The notes under the pieces: model-generated | The model's database searches: none | Told to the model about the DNA's origin: nothing | What the model saw: only the letters and a program-made list of their open reading frames with translations | Made by a program: the position numbers and the translations under genes | Assembly: GCA_017464025.1 (NCBI GenBank) | Contig: JAFUEI010000026.1 | Coordinates: forward strand, 1-62,014 | Reading direction: 5' to 3' | From: Paludibacteraceae bacterium | GTDB taxonomy: Bacteria; Bacteroidota; Bacteroidia; Bacteroidales; Paludibacteraceae | Length of the DNA stretch: 62,014 nucleotides | Part shown: positions 53,927-62,014 of the stretch, one piece after another | How the letters are laid out: the number at the start of each line of letters is the position of its first letter | How positions within the stretch are numbered: the first letter of the stretch is position 1

Positions 53927-55115
53927 AGAGCGCCTCAACGTTTCGACCGACACACGCAACCTGCCTGCAGGTTGCGTGTTCTTCGCGCTGAAAGGGGCTA
54001 ACTTCAACGGCAACCGCTTCGCCGCCCGGGCACTGGCCCAAGGGGCTGCCTGGGTGGTAGCCGACGAGCCTGTGGACGTGCCGGCAGATAAGGCAGATGC
54101 CGTCATCAGGGTGGACGACAGCCTGAAAGCCCTGCAGGAACTGGCCCGACAATGGCGCCGCCAATGGGGGAAGACCATTATCGGTATCACCGGCACCAAC
54201 GGCAAGACGACGACAAAAGAACTGACAGCGGCCGTGTTGCGTACGCACTACAACGTACTCTATACGGAAGGCAACCTGAACAATCACATCGGCGTGCCCC
54301 TCACCCTGCTCCGTCTGACAGCCGAACATGAGCTGGCCATCATTGAGATGGGCGCTTCCCATCTGGGCGACATACGTGAGCTGGTGGAGATAGCGGAACC
54401 CGACTGCGGCCTTATCACCAACGTAGGCAAGGCGCACCTGCAGGGCTTCGGCTCGTTTGAAGGCGTGCAGCGCACCAAGGCCGAATTGTACGACTGGCTG
54501 CGTGAGCATGAAGGATTCTGCTTCCGCAACATCGACAACCCGCTGTTAGAGAAGATGGCAGATGGTTTGCAGACCGTAAGCTATCACACCGGCAGCCTGC
54601 CCGAAGGCACGCATTTAGTAGGAGCCTACAATGCAGAGAACGTAAGCGCCGCCCTCTGCATAGGCCGCCACTTCGGTATCGGCGAAGACGAAGCACTGGC
54701 CGCCGTGCGCGCCTACGTACCGAGCAATCACCGCTCGCAACTGCTCCGTACAGCCAGAAACACCGTCGTAGTGGATGCCTACAACGCCAATCCGACCAGT
54801 ATGCAAGCCGCCGTGCTGAACTTCCTGAACGAATACCGCGACAGCAGGCCCGTGTTCATCCTCGGCGACATGCTGGAGCTTGGCACCTATTCCCACACGG
54901 AGCACCAGAACATTGTCAACCTCCTGCTGGAGCAGAAAGTTGCCGACGTACTGCTGACAGGCAGCGAGTTTGCCGCCACAACAGCCCCCTACTCCGTATT
55001 CCCTGACGCCGATGCCCTCCGGCAGTATCTGGAGCAACACCCTCTTGAGGGGCACACCGTGCTGCTGAAAGGGTCGCACGGCATTCATCTTGAAACACTT
55101 GTTGACGTCTTATGA
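53898..55115 (+). CDS. murF: UDP-N-acetylmuramoyl-tripeptide--D-alanyl-D-alanine ligase
   Basis: Mur ligase of 405 residues, adds D-Ala-D-Ala to the peptidoglycan precursor. N-terminal VSTDTRNLPAGCVFFALKG, P-loop GITGTNGKTTTKE (from Gly96), IEMGASHLGDIRELVEIAEP, the NHRSQLL central motif and DAYNANPTSMQAAV are all present. The start (ATG 53898) lies inside the MFS gene, but the N-terminal length to VSTDTR matches related MurF proteins. It ends in an ATGA overlap with the next gene. Confidence 0.95.
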   Translation: MDWSFLTRNKERLNVSTDTRNLPAGCVFFALKGANFNGNRFAARALAQGAAWVVADEPVDVPADKADAVIRVDDSLKALQELARQWRRQWGKTIIGITGTNGKTTTKELTAAVLRTHYNVLYTEGNLNNHIGVPLTLLRLTAEHELAIIEMGASHLGDIRELVEIAEPDCGLITNVGKAHLQGFGSFEGVQRTKAELYDWLREHEGFCFRNIDNPLLEKMADGLQTVSYHTGSLPEGTHLVGAYNAENVSAALCIGRHFGIGEDEALAAVRAYVPSNHRSQLLRTARNTVVVDAYNANPTSMQAAVLNFLNEYRDSRPVFILGDMLELGTYSHTEHQNIVNLLLEQKVADVLLTGSEFAATTAPYSVFPDADALRQYLEQHPLEGHTVLLKGSHGIHLETLVDVL

Positions 55116-55993
55116 AAAAAAGCACACTCTACATCCTCATCGCTCTGCTCGCTCTGACGCTGGCAGCCGCCGTATGGTTCTTCATCGACTCCCGCCGCAC
55201 GCAGGAAGAGATGCAGGAAATGGTGGAACAAATGACCTTCGAGAAAGAACAACTTGAAGAAGAATATGAAGACCTGGCCATCCAGTTTGACGGCTACGGA
55301 CAGAATATCCGCAACGACTCACTGGCCGAGAAGCTGGCTGTGGAGCAACAGCGTGTGCAGGACCTTTTGGAAGAACTGCGCATCACGAAGGCCACCAATG
55401 CCCGCCGTATCGCAGAGCTGAAGAAAGAACTGGCCACGGTACGCGCCGTCATGGTGCAGTATGTACATCAGATAGACTCGCTCGACCGCACCAATAAGCG
55501 CCTCACCCGCGAGAACGAAGAAGTCCGCCAGCAGTACCAGCAGGTGAGCGAGAAGGCAACCCAGCTGGAGCAGGAGCGCACCCGCCTGACGGAAGTGGTA
55601 AGCCGCGCCTCGATGATGGAAGTGACGGCCTTCAAGATGACACCGCTCAACAAACACGACCGCAAGACATCGTCGTACAACAAGATACAGAAGCTCCAAA
55701 TAGACTTCACCATCGGAAAGAACATCACGACAGAGCCCGGCATGAAGACGGTGTATCTGCGTCTTGTGCGCCCCGACGGCGAGGTGATGCAGAAGCGCGA
55801 GACCGACATGTTCCCCTTCGAGAACAGCCGCATCAGCTTCTCACTGAGCCAGGACATCGAATATGCGGGCGAGGAGATGAGCAGCACGCTGTATTGGCCG
55901 GTGGAGGAGATTCTGCAGCCCGGCACATGGAATGCCGACTTCTTTATCGATGGCAACCTTGTAGGCAGTTTCCCGTTCACGATTAAGAAGTAG
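55112..55993 (+). CDS. Membrane-anchored coiled-coil protein, unrecognised
   Basis: 293 residues. One N-terminal membrane helix (YILIALLALTLAAAVWFFI), a long coiled coil (about 29-165, e.g. TQLEQERTRLTEVVSR) and a C-terminal beta-rich domain (about 170-293, IQKLQIDFTIGKNITTEPGM and WNADFFIDGNLVGSFPFTI). The topology suggests a cytoplasmic-membrane anchor with the rest in the periplasm. Similar proteins occur in Bacteroides as conserved hypothetical proteins. Coupled to murF by an ATGA overlap, it may act at the cell wall, but this is only context. Confidence 0.72.
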   Translation: MKKSTLYILIALLALTLAAAVWFFIDSRRTQEEMQEMVEQMTFEKEQLEEEYEDLAIQFDGYGQNIRNDSLAEKLAVEQQRVQDLLEELRITKATNARRIAELKKELATVRAVMVQYVHQIDSLDRTNKRLTRENEEVRQQYQQVSEKATQLEQERTRLTEVVSRASMMEVTAFKMTPLNKHDRKTSSYNKIQKLQIDFTIGKNITTEPGMKTVYLRLVRPDGEVMQKRETDMFPFENSRISFSLSQDIEYAGEEMSSTLYWPVEEILQPGTWNADFFIDGNLVGSFPFTIKK

Positions 55994-55994
55994 G

Positions 55995-56045
55995 TGTGGA
56001 GTTGTAGAACTGAGGAACTGAGGAACTGAGGAATTGGAGAATTGT
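55995..56045. repeat. GAATTG-rich short repeat, copy 4
   Basis: GGAGTTG, three nearly identical GAGGAACTG units, GAGGAATTG and GGAGAATTG in a row, in the gap between convergent genes. Confidence 0.75.
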
Positions 56046-56122
56046 CGAAAATAGCGCATCGGAAAAGCGCACTTTGCAGATAGGAGACGCACCCATGGCA
56101 TGTCTCTAAGCGAGGGAAGTAT

Positions 56123-56165
56123 AAAAAGATGAGAGGAGACCGAATTGGTTTCCTCTCCTCTTTTT
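56123..56165. terminator. Bidirectional terminator between convergent genes
   Basis: GAGAGGAGACC (56131-56141) pairs with GGTTTCCTCTC (56147-56157), flanked by AAAAAG on the left and CTTTTTG on the right, so it serves both strands. Confidence 0.85.
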
Positions 56166-56182
56166 GTTTGTCGGCAGGTGTA

Positions 56183-58972
56183 TTATTGCCGGATAATCTT
56201 TACGGTCTGGCATGCCGCACCTCTGCGGAGACGGAGCAGATAGAGGCCTGCGGCAAAGGGGGCGAGGTCGGCCGAGGAGACGTTGGTCCACTGCTGCAAC
56301 GGCTGGCCGCTGAGGCTGAAGAGTTGTGCATCCACAGCATCGGAGAAGAAGACCTTCCCCGTCGTAACGAGCGGCCATACATTCCATTGCACTCCGCCGG
56401 CGGTAGGAAGCACCACCTCGACGGGTGTCGTGAAGTCGTAGGCTTCAGGCACTTGCGGCAGCGGATACTCTTTCGCGGTGAAGATGAAGAGAGCACCGGG
56501 CGCCAGCAGCACCTCCGAGGAGTTCATCCAGCGCTGACCGTACCAGTCGAACCAGCGGCCTTCGGGCAGGAATACGGTCTTTATCTCGTTGGCCGAGAAG
56601 TTGCCCACCACAAGAATAGCCTTCTCCCCTTCTCCCCAGAGGATGTGGCGCACCGCCTTGCCGCTACCGATATCGGTCTTCACAGGATTGCCGGCAAAGA
56701 CTTCGGGGACCAGACGGGTGCGGAGCTGAACCAGCTGCGCCACACGCTGATACTGCTGCATACGGAGTCCTGCCTGATACCAGCCGTGGCTGTCGGGCTG
56801 CTCTTTCGTGGAGGTACGGTTGCCCTCGCTGATGGCGGAGCTGCCTTTGGTGGAGTTGATGGAGTAGTCGTAACCCAGTTCTTGGAACTGCCATATCATG
56901 TGAGGACCGTTAAGAAGGAGGTTGAAAGCCATATTGACGGGCACGCGGTTCAAGCGGAAGGCCTCGTTCTCTTTGACGAAGCCGTTGCCCCACTCGCGGG
57001 CCTTGTAGAAGTTGCGCTCCTCGTCGTGGCTCTCGCAGTAGCTGACATAGCCGTCTTTGTTGGCCGCGACGAAGCCGTCACCGTCTTTGAGCCAACCCAT
57101 GGCGGTCTGCGAATAGGCGTTGTTGGTATTCTCCCAGCAGAGCATGCCTTCAGCCACCAGTTTGGGACGTTGCGAACCCATATTATTTCCCCAGTGCTCC
57201 AGAATGAAGTAGGGTTCGCCATGCACAGCCGTATCTGCAGCTGCCAGAACGCCTTCGTGATAATAGTGGAAGAGGTTGTTCATCAGCTTCTGCTGGTCGT
57301 AGGCTGCAGGCGTGCCGCATCCGCAGAGGCCGTGGCTGAGGTCCATGCGATAGCCGTCAACATGATACTCTTGCAGCCAGTAGTTGAGGGCGCGGGTGAA
57401 CATATTGCGGGCGGGAAGGAAATCGTGATTCCAGTGCTCATAAACATTGTCGTTGTGGGGTACCTGTGTGCAGAACCACGGGTTGTACTGCAGGTCGGTT
57501 CCGTATGGATAGATTTTGTTCATCGGATTCAGGCCCGTGGCATGGTTGAATACCATGTCGAGGATGACGGCGATGCCTCGCTGGTGGCAGGCATCGATGA
57601 ACTGTTTGATCTGCGTCTCGGAGCCGTAGGCCTTATCGGGAGCAAAATAGTGGTTGGGCGAGTAGCCCCAGTTGTAGTTGCCGTCGAACTCGCACACAGG
57701 CATCAGCTCGATGGCATTGACGCCGAGGTTGTGCAGATAGTCAAGCCGCCGCATCACCCCGCTGATATTGCGCAGCGGAGAGAAGTCGTACACCCAGAGT
57801 TCGTAGATGATGAGGTTGTTCTTGTCGGGACGGCGGAATTGCAGCGTGGCATCGGACCAGAAATACTGTGGTTTGGCCGTCTGCACCACCGTGGCATAGC
57901 CCCCGTCAGCACCGACCGGATAGGCCATCAGCGAGGGGTCGGTCTGCCGCGGCTCATACTGGTCGTCCTTATGAAGCAGCTTGGTGGAATAGAGGTCGGA
58001 GATACGCACCTGCTTGCCGTCGGCACGGATAACGAGGTACTGAAACGCATACTCGCGGCCCGGCACAAGGTTCTCCACCTCTAACCAGAAGTAGTCGCCG
58101 TCGCGCTTCATCTGCCAGACGGGGTCGGTCTTCCAGCCGTTCATGTCGCCCAGCACGAAGACGGCCTTGGCAGGCTCGGTCTTGGAAGCGGCAAAGGTGC
58201 AGAGGGTGAGACGGGTGTCGTCCGCCTCATCGTAATAAATACCCATGTCAATACCCTCCGGACGGGGAGCCTCGACGGTCTTGCCCATGACGGTGATGAG
58301 GCGGCGGTCGGTCTTGGTATCATCGGCCGTCTTGGCAGTAAATACGGCTTCATAGGTGCCTTGCTTGTCGAATACAGCCGCATATTCCGCTTCGGTGGAC
58401 TTCCTGCTGAGCACCGTCTTGCCGTCAATGGCAAGCGTGAGTTCCGCCTCCTCGGAGGCTGCCATACGGAAATTGACAGTTTCGCCCTCCTCCACCAGCA
58501 CGTCGCTGGCAGGCGACTGAATCTGAGCGCGCAGACCGGGCTCCACAAAATAGACAAAGATATCGCTGCCATCGGCCGCCTTGCCTTCCATGGAGCCGTC
58601 TTTGCCGTCATTGAAGACGAAGCAGAGGCCGGTCACCTGCTCGGAGGCCTGACAGCCGTACCACGTATTGATGTCGGGACTGAGTTTGAGTTCAAAGGTG
58701 CCGTCGCTCTTCTTCGTGAGCCGGCATTTGTCAGGATAGCTGCGCCAGCTGCCGGGCACGTGCTGCCAGGTCTTGCCGCCGACAATGACGCCGGTATGCG
58801 CCCAACACTCTTTGGCACCCTTCATGCCGCCGTTGCCTTCGGCAGGATTGAACACAACAGTAACTTCACCCGTATAGCCGATGGGCACGAAAGCAGGCAC
58901 AGTGGTTACTTGGGCGGAAAGGCTGCCGACAAGCAGCAGCGCCGTAAAAAGAGAGAAGAGATGTTTTTTCAT
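56183..58972 (-). CDS. Secreted GH13 alpha-amylase-type enzyme with T9SS-like C-terminal domain
   Basis: 929 residues. Signal peptide MKKHLFSLFTALLLVGSLSA; beta-rich N-terminal modules to about residue 370, including an isoamylase-like carbohydrate module (VFVLGDMNGWKTDPVWQMKR); GH13 barrel with region I DMVFNH, nucleophile Asp544 in DGYRMD, acid/base Glu592 in FILEHWG and Asp650 in SHDE. The last 65 residues (SDAVDAQLFSLSGQPLQQWT...FAAGLYLLRL...TVKIIRQ) resemble the type A sorting domain of the type IX secretion system. It should cut alpha-glucans outside the cell or on its surface. Exact specificity (amylase, pullulanase or branching type) is not readable. It stands alone with a long structured leader. 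Confidence 0.87.
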   Translation of the reverse strand: MKKHLFSLFTALLLVGSLSAQVTTVPAFVPIGYTGEVTVVFNPAEGNGGMKGAKECWAHTGVIVGGKTWQHVPGSWRSYPDKCRLTKKSDGTFELKLSPDINTWYGCQASEQVTGLCFVFNDGKDGSMEGKAADGSDIFVYFVEPGLRAQIQSPASDVLVEEGETVNFRMAASEEAELTLAIDGKTVLSRKSTEAEYAAVFDKQGTYEAVFTAKTADDTKTDRRLITVMGKTVEAPRPEGIDMGIYYDEADDTRLTLCTFAASKTEPAKAVFVLGDMNGWKTDPVWQMKRDGDYFWLEVENLVPGREYAFQYLVIRADGKQVRISDLYSTKLLHKDDQYEPRQTDPSLMAYPVGADGGYATVVQTAKPQYFWSDATLQFRRPDKNNLIIYELWVYDFSPLRNISGVMRRLDYLHNLGVNAIELMPVCEFDGNYNWGYSPNHYFAPDKAYGSETQIKQFIDACHQRGIAVILDMVFNHATGLNPMNKIYPYGTDLQYNPWFCTQVPHNDNVYEHWNHDFLPARNMFTRALNYWLQEYHVDGYRMDLSHGLCGCGTPAAYDQQKLMNNLFHYYHEGVLAAADTAVHGEPYFILEHWGNNMGSQRPKLVAEGMLCWENTNNAYSQTAMGWLKDGDGFVAANKDGYVSYCESHDEERNFYKAREWGNGFVKENEAFRLNRVPVNMAFNLLLNGPHMIWQFQELGYDYSINSTKGSSAISEGNRTSTKEQPDSHGWYQAGLRMQQYQRVAQLVQLRTRLVPEVFAGNPVKTDIGSGKAVRHILWGEGEKAILVVGNFSANEIKTVFLPEGRWFDWYGQRWMNSSEVLLAPGALFIFTAKEYPLPQVPEAYDFTTPVEVVLPTAGGVQWNVWPLVTTGKVFFSDAVDAQLFSLSGQPLQQWTNVSSADLAPFAAGLYLLRLRRGAACQTVKIIRQ

Positions 58973-59190
58973 GGTTTCAGGGTATTTCTGAAAATCAGGT
59001 TATTTTGATTCTGGGCTTTTTATCGGGCAGATTGACGGCTTAGGCAAGGAAGCAATGCGGGCATTGTGACCGAATGAAAGTCAGCAAGATGCCGATAAAA
59101 ACCGGAAGCAATTAAACGTTAAAAGCCATGTCTTGTTAAAGGGTTCTCTTCCAAACGTCTGATTTTTAGAAGTACCCTATACATTTAGTG
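58973..59190 (-). promoter_or_regulatory. Structured 5' leader of the GH13 gene
   Basis: About 215 untranslated bases. TTTTTATCGGGCA (plus 59017-59029) and TGCCGATAAAAA (plus 59090-59101) can pair with one bulged base. Between them lies a small hairpin CAATG/CATTG (59053-59066). No known riboswitch class was recognised. Confidence 0.45.
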
Positions 59191-59193
59191 GTG

Positions 59194-59303
59194 CAAAGGT
59201 ATAACCTTTTTTCGGAATCCGCAAGATGCTGCCGTACAATACCGCCGCAGGGAATAGCAGGCGCAGGGGGGGTTGTGTATTTGGTGCAAACTTTGTAACT
59301 TTG
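59194..59303. promoter_or_regulatory. Divergent promoters of the GH13 gene and glyS
   Basis: Minus: -7 TACCTTTG (plus 59194-59201), 20-base spacer, degenerate -33 CTTG (plus 59222-59225). Plus: -33 GTTG (59272-59275), 20-base spacer, -7 TAACTTTG (59296-59303). Confidence 0.65.
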
Positions 59304-59360
59304 CACGCTTGAAGATGCAAGAAACCTACTTGTCCGAACAATCATAACAACATAACCATA

Positions 59361-60920
59361 ATGGCAACACAAGAAGAAACTTTCAAAAAAATGGTCGCCC
59401 ACTGCAAGGAATACGGCTTCGTATTCCCAAGCAGCGAGATTTACGACGGCCTCGGAGCCGTATATGACTACGGTCAGAACGGCGTGGAACTGAAAAACAA
59501 TATCAAGCAGTACTGGTGGCAGGCAATGACACTGCTTCACGAGAACATCGTGGGCATCGATGCCGCCATCTTCATGCACCCCACGACATGGAAGGCCTCT
59601 GGCCACGTGGATGCGTTCAACGACCCGCTAATCGACAACCGCGACTCGAAAAAGCGCTACCGTGCGGACGTGCTGATAGAAGACCAGATAGCCAAATACG
59701 AGGAGAAGATACAGAAAGAAGTGGACAAGGCCGCCAAACGCTTCGGCGAGAGTTTCGATGCCGAATTGTTCAAGCAGACCAATCCGCGCGTGAAAGAGCA
59801 CATCGAAAAACGCGACGCTCTGCACGAGCGCTACAGCCGCGCCATGAATGCCAACGACCTGCAGGAACTGAAGCAGATTATCCTCGATGAGGAGATTGTA
59901 TGCCCCATCAGCGGTACGCGCAACTGGACCGACGTCAGGCAGTTCAACCTTATGTTCCAGACGGAGATGGGTTCCACGGCCGACGGTGCAATGAAGATAT
60001 ACCTCCGTCCTGAAACAGCCCAGGGCATCTTCGTGAATTTCCTGAACGTACAGAAGACGGGACGCATGAAGATACCCTTCGGCATCGCCCAGATTGGCAA
60101 GGCTTTCCGCAACGAGATTGTGGCGCGCCAGTTTGTGTTCCGCATGCGCGAGTTCGAGCAGATGGAGATGCAGTTCTTTGTGCGCCCGGGCGAAGAGCTG
60201 AAATGGTTTGAGCACTGGAAGCAGTTCCGCCTGAAATGGCATAAGGCACTCGGCCTCGGCGATGAGAAATATCGCTTTCACGACCATGAGAAGCTGGCCC
60301 ACTATGCCAATGCGGCCACCGACATCGAGTTCCAGATGCCGTTCGGCTTCAAAGAGGTGGAAGGCATACACAGCCGTACCAACTTCGACCTGAGCCAGCA
60401 TGCCAAGTACAGCGGCAAGAAGATTGAATACTTCGACCCCGAACTGAACCAGAGCTACACGCCGTATGTAATAGAGACCAGTATCGGTGTGGACCGTATG
60501 TTCTTGAGCATCATGTGCGCAGCCTACAAAGAGGAGCAGCTTGCCGGTGGCGATACACGCGTTGTGCTGAACCTGCCCCCCGTGCTGGCACCCGTGAAGG
60601 CTTGTGTGATGCCACTTGTAAAGAAAGACGGGCTTCCTGAAAAGGCACGCGAGGTGATGGACATGCTCAAATTCGACTTCAAGACCACCTACGACGAGAA
60701 AGACAGCATCGGCAAACGCTATCGCCGGCAAGATGCCGTCGGCACGCCCTTCTGCATCACCGTGGACCACGACACATTGGAAGACAACTGCGTGACCATC
60801 CGCATGCGCGACACGATGGAGCAGGAGCGCGTCAGCATCAGCGAGCTGAAGAACATCATCGCCAAGGCGGTAGATATGAAGCAACTGCTGCGCAAACTGA
60901 CGGCGGAAGAAAACCAATAA
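59361..60920 (+). CDS. glyS: Glycyl-tRNA synthetase (single-chain type)
   Basis: Class II aminoacyl-tRNA synthetase of 519 residues, the homodimeric type. N-terminal FVFPSSEIYDGLGAVYDYGQ, motif 2 region GIAQIGKAFRNEIVARQF, and motif 3 region ETSIGVDRMFLSIM are diagnostic; the anticodon-binding domain starts near DTRVVLNLPPVLAPVKACVM. Intact. It has its own promoter and a leader of about 50 bases; no T-box was seen. A lipoprotein gene follows after a repeat-filled 45-base spacer. Confidence 0.97.
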   Translation: MATQEETFKKMVAHCKEYGFVFPSSEIYDGLGAVYDYGQNGVELKNNIKQYWWQAMTLLHENIVGIDAAIFMHPTTWKASGHVDAFNDPLIDNRDSKKRYRADVLIEDQIAKYEEKIQKEVDKAAKRFGESFDAELFKQTNPRVKEHIEKRDALHERYSRAMNANDLQELKQIILDEEIVCPISGTRNWTDVRQFNLMFQTEMGSTADGAMKIYLRPETAQGIFVNFLNVQKTGRMKIPFGIAQIGKAFRNEIVARQFVFRMREFEQMEMQFFVRPGEELKWFEHWKQFRLKWHKALGLGDEKYRFHDHEKLAHYANAATDIEFQMPFGFKEVEGIHSRTNFDLSQHAKYSGKKIEYFDPELNQSYTPYVIETSIGVDRMFLSIMCAAYKEEQLAGGDTRVVLNLPPVLAPVKACVMPLVKKDGLPEKAREVMDMLKFDFKTTYDEKDSIGKRYRRQDAVGTPFCITVDHDTLEDNCVTIRMRDTMEQERVSISELKNIIAKAVDMKQLLRKLTAEENQ

Positions 60921-60925
60921 CCACC

Positions 60926-60960
60926 GCAATTCCACAATTCAACAATTCCATAATTCAATA
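60926..60960. repeat. GAATTG-rich short repeat, copy 5 (inverted)
   Basis: CAATTCCACAATTCAACAATTCCATAATTCAA: the same unit as the other copies but on the opposite strand, in the glyS-lipoprotein spacer. Confidence 0.7.
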
Positions 60961-60965
60961 CCATT

Positions 60966-61844
60966 ATGACCAAGCAAATACGTATCGGGGCAGCCGCCCT
61001 GCTGACCGGCATCCTGCTGACGGCTTGCGATGCCAACAATCCGGAAAATCCGAAAAACGAAGCCTTTGTGCCAACCATTGCACAAGAACTGTTAGGCAAG
61101 AAGCCTGCCGATGCGGGCAAACTGCTGACACAAAAAGAATTCGCCGTCGTTGAGGGCGAAACCGACGAGACGGGCGGGTCGTATGTCTATCCCGCATCTA
61201 TGCTGAAGGATGCGCAGTCTGAAACCAAAACCAATGCATCGGAAGAATACATTGCATTGACGTATGGAGTGCAGTCAGGCGATACGGTCTCGTTTGTCCA
61301 AGCCGAACAAGGCGTAAAGAGCGGTGCTGAATACAACATGTTTCTTAAGTGGGATGAGACAACAAACGGCCAGTTCAGCAATGCCAGCATCTGGACCGGC
61401 TATATCACCTCCGGACAGGAGCAGACCTTCTACATGGGCGGGGCTCTGATTGACGCGATGCGCCCGCAACTCCTCGCCATGCTGGAGACCATGTATAAAG
61501 CCGGACAGATGCCCGAAGAAGTCTATCAGGCCTCCAAAGAGATGTACACCAATACCCGCGAGGATTTCCTCAAAGACCTCAAGGATTTCCGAGTGGTTGA
61601 CCGGAATACGGCGGCAGAGGTTATTATTAAAGCCGACAACCTGCAGGCTGCCAATCTGCAACAACTCACGGCAGGAAAGCTGGAGGGCACAATGGTGAAT
61701 CTGACCATGATCCCCGGTACCCTCTTCTACGTCACGCTGACGGGTGACCTGTCACAATATGCCGGCGAGTTTCTCGGCGGTGCTGCCGGAGAAGACTATG
61801 GCAACGCTCCCGCTGCCGCGCGCCGGCTCTTCGGGCTGCAGTGA
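60966..61844 (+). CDS. Predicted lipoprotein, family not recognised
   Basis: 292 residues. Signal sequence IGAAALLTGILLTAC with a LTAC lipobox gives a lipid-anchored protein; the mature start is Asn/Pro-rich (DANNPENPKNEAF). The body alternates beta and helical segments, with LTYGVQSGDTVSFV and an internal helix rich in Met/Glu (ALIDAMRPQLLAMLETMYKA). No catalytic motif was found. A peptidyl-prolyl isomerase-like relation was considered, because such genes can follow glyS in relatives, but the key motifs were not seen. Confidence 0.65.
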   Translation: MTKQIRIGAAALLTGILLTACDANNPENPKNEAFVPTIAQELLGKKPADAGKLLTQKEFAVVEGETDETGGSYVYPASMLKDAQSETKTNASEEYIALTYGVQSGDTVSFVQAEQGVKSGAEYNMFLKWDETTNGQFSNASIWTGYITSGQEQTFYMGGALIDAMRPQLLAMLETMYKAGQMPEEVYQASKEMYTNTREDFLKDLKDFRVVDRNTAAEVIIKADNLQAANLQQLTAGKLEGTMVNLTMIPGTLFYVTLTGDLSQYAGEFLGGAAGEDYGNAPAAARRLFGLQ

Positions 61845-62014
61845 CAGGAAACGTCAGACGCAACCGCCTGAAACAGACACAAACAACCGGCACAAGTGCC
61901 GTAACGAATATCAGCGGATGCTCCGCGGAAAGCGGCATACGGCGCAAAGCGTTGCGCTGTAATACATTAACATAAGCATTACTATTATTTCGCGTTCGAA
62001 AAGAAAAAAGCCTA
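61845..62014. other. Right-hand end, no gene seen
   Basis: Contains a hairpin GCGCAA/TTGCGC (61942-61957) without a T-run, which could end the lipoprotein transcript, then AT-rich sequence to the window edge. Confidence 0.5.

Noticed and set aside
56129-58084. Long open frame on the plus strand opposite the GH13 gene
   Set aside because: It mirrors the minus-strand gene, has no recognisable domain and reads as the low-complexity product typical of an antisense frame of G+C-rich DNA.
59628-60935. 435-codon open frame on the minus strand opposite glyS
   Set aside because: glyS motifs are intact on the plus strand; the opposite frame has no domain and a Leu/His/Val-rich antisense composition.
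22117-60960. GAATTG repeat blocks as a CRISPR array
   Set aside because: Units are only 7-9 bases, directly adjacent and without unique spacers; no cas genes are present.

Overview
The window looks like a chromosomal segment of a Bacteroidales bacterium, probably Bacteroidaceae or Prevotellaceae and likely host-associated. The grounds are: promoters with the Bacteroidetes-type -33 TTTG / -7 TAnnTTTG architecture before many genes and no clear Shine-Dalgarno sequences; a TonB receptor plus surface lipoprotein pair; an arginine route that uses the succinylornithine-type transcarbamylase; DUF4954 and DUF5074 proteins; OmpH/Skp pairs behind BamA; and a GH13 enzyme ending in a type IX secretion-like C-terminal domain. 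Base composition is moderately G+C rich, with AT-richer patches at about 9.6-9.9 kb, 11.6-12.5 kb and 20.5-21.2 kb. No rRNA, tRNA, CRISPR array, transposase or phage gene was recognised.

Layout. 0-7.4 kb: the 3' end of polA, a BtuB/BtuG-like receptor and beta-propeller lipoprotein pair, hflX, and a pseudouridine catabolism pair (psuK-psuG). 7.5-18.2 kb: an accessory surface-protein locus with a membrane-spanning TPR/AraC regulator, a BspA-type leucine-rich-repeat protein and two very large tandem paralogues with InlB/Flg_new repeats. The three surface proteins share one C-terminal tag. 18.5-22.1 kb: phosphoglucomutase, a small DUF4160/DUF2442 pair and murI. 22.3-34.8 kb: a long one-strand block carA-carB-(GNAT-argG fusion)-argC-argD-argF'-argB-argE-argH that can encode the whole route from glutamate, glutamine and bicarbonate to arginine. 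35.1-42.7 kb: a small lipoprotein, dnaN, a DnaQ-like exonuclease, DUF4954, RNase Z, radA and thiL. 42.7-47.0 kb, minus strand: a CDP-sugar cluster (glycosyltransferase, rfbF, rfbG, cupin, reductase/epimerase). 47.2-56.0 kb: an envelope block (outer-membrane barrel, uppS, bamA, two ompH, a 40-residue peptide, an MFS carrier, murF, a coiled-coil membrane protein). 56.2-61.8 kb: a secreted GH13 enzyme on the minus strand, then glyS and a lipoprotein.

How the parts work together. The car/arg block is linked by ATGA overlaps. Its transcarbamylase carries Ser at the residue that distinguishes acetyl- from succinyl-ornithine enzymes, so N-succinyl intermediates are likely. The fused GNAT domain is the only candidate in the block for the first acylation step. 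In the 7.5-18.2 kb locus a 19-base motif occurs near the regulator's own start and upstream of the surface-protein promoter, which suggests that the regulator controls this locus. A family of GAATTG-rich short repeats sits in at least five intergenic gaps.
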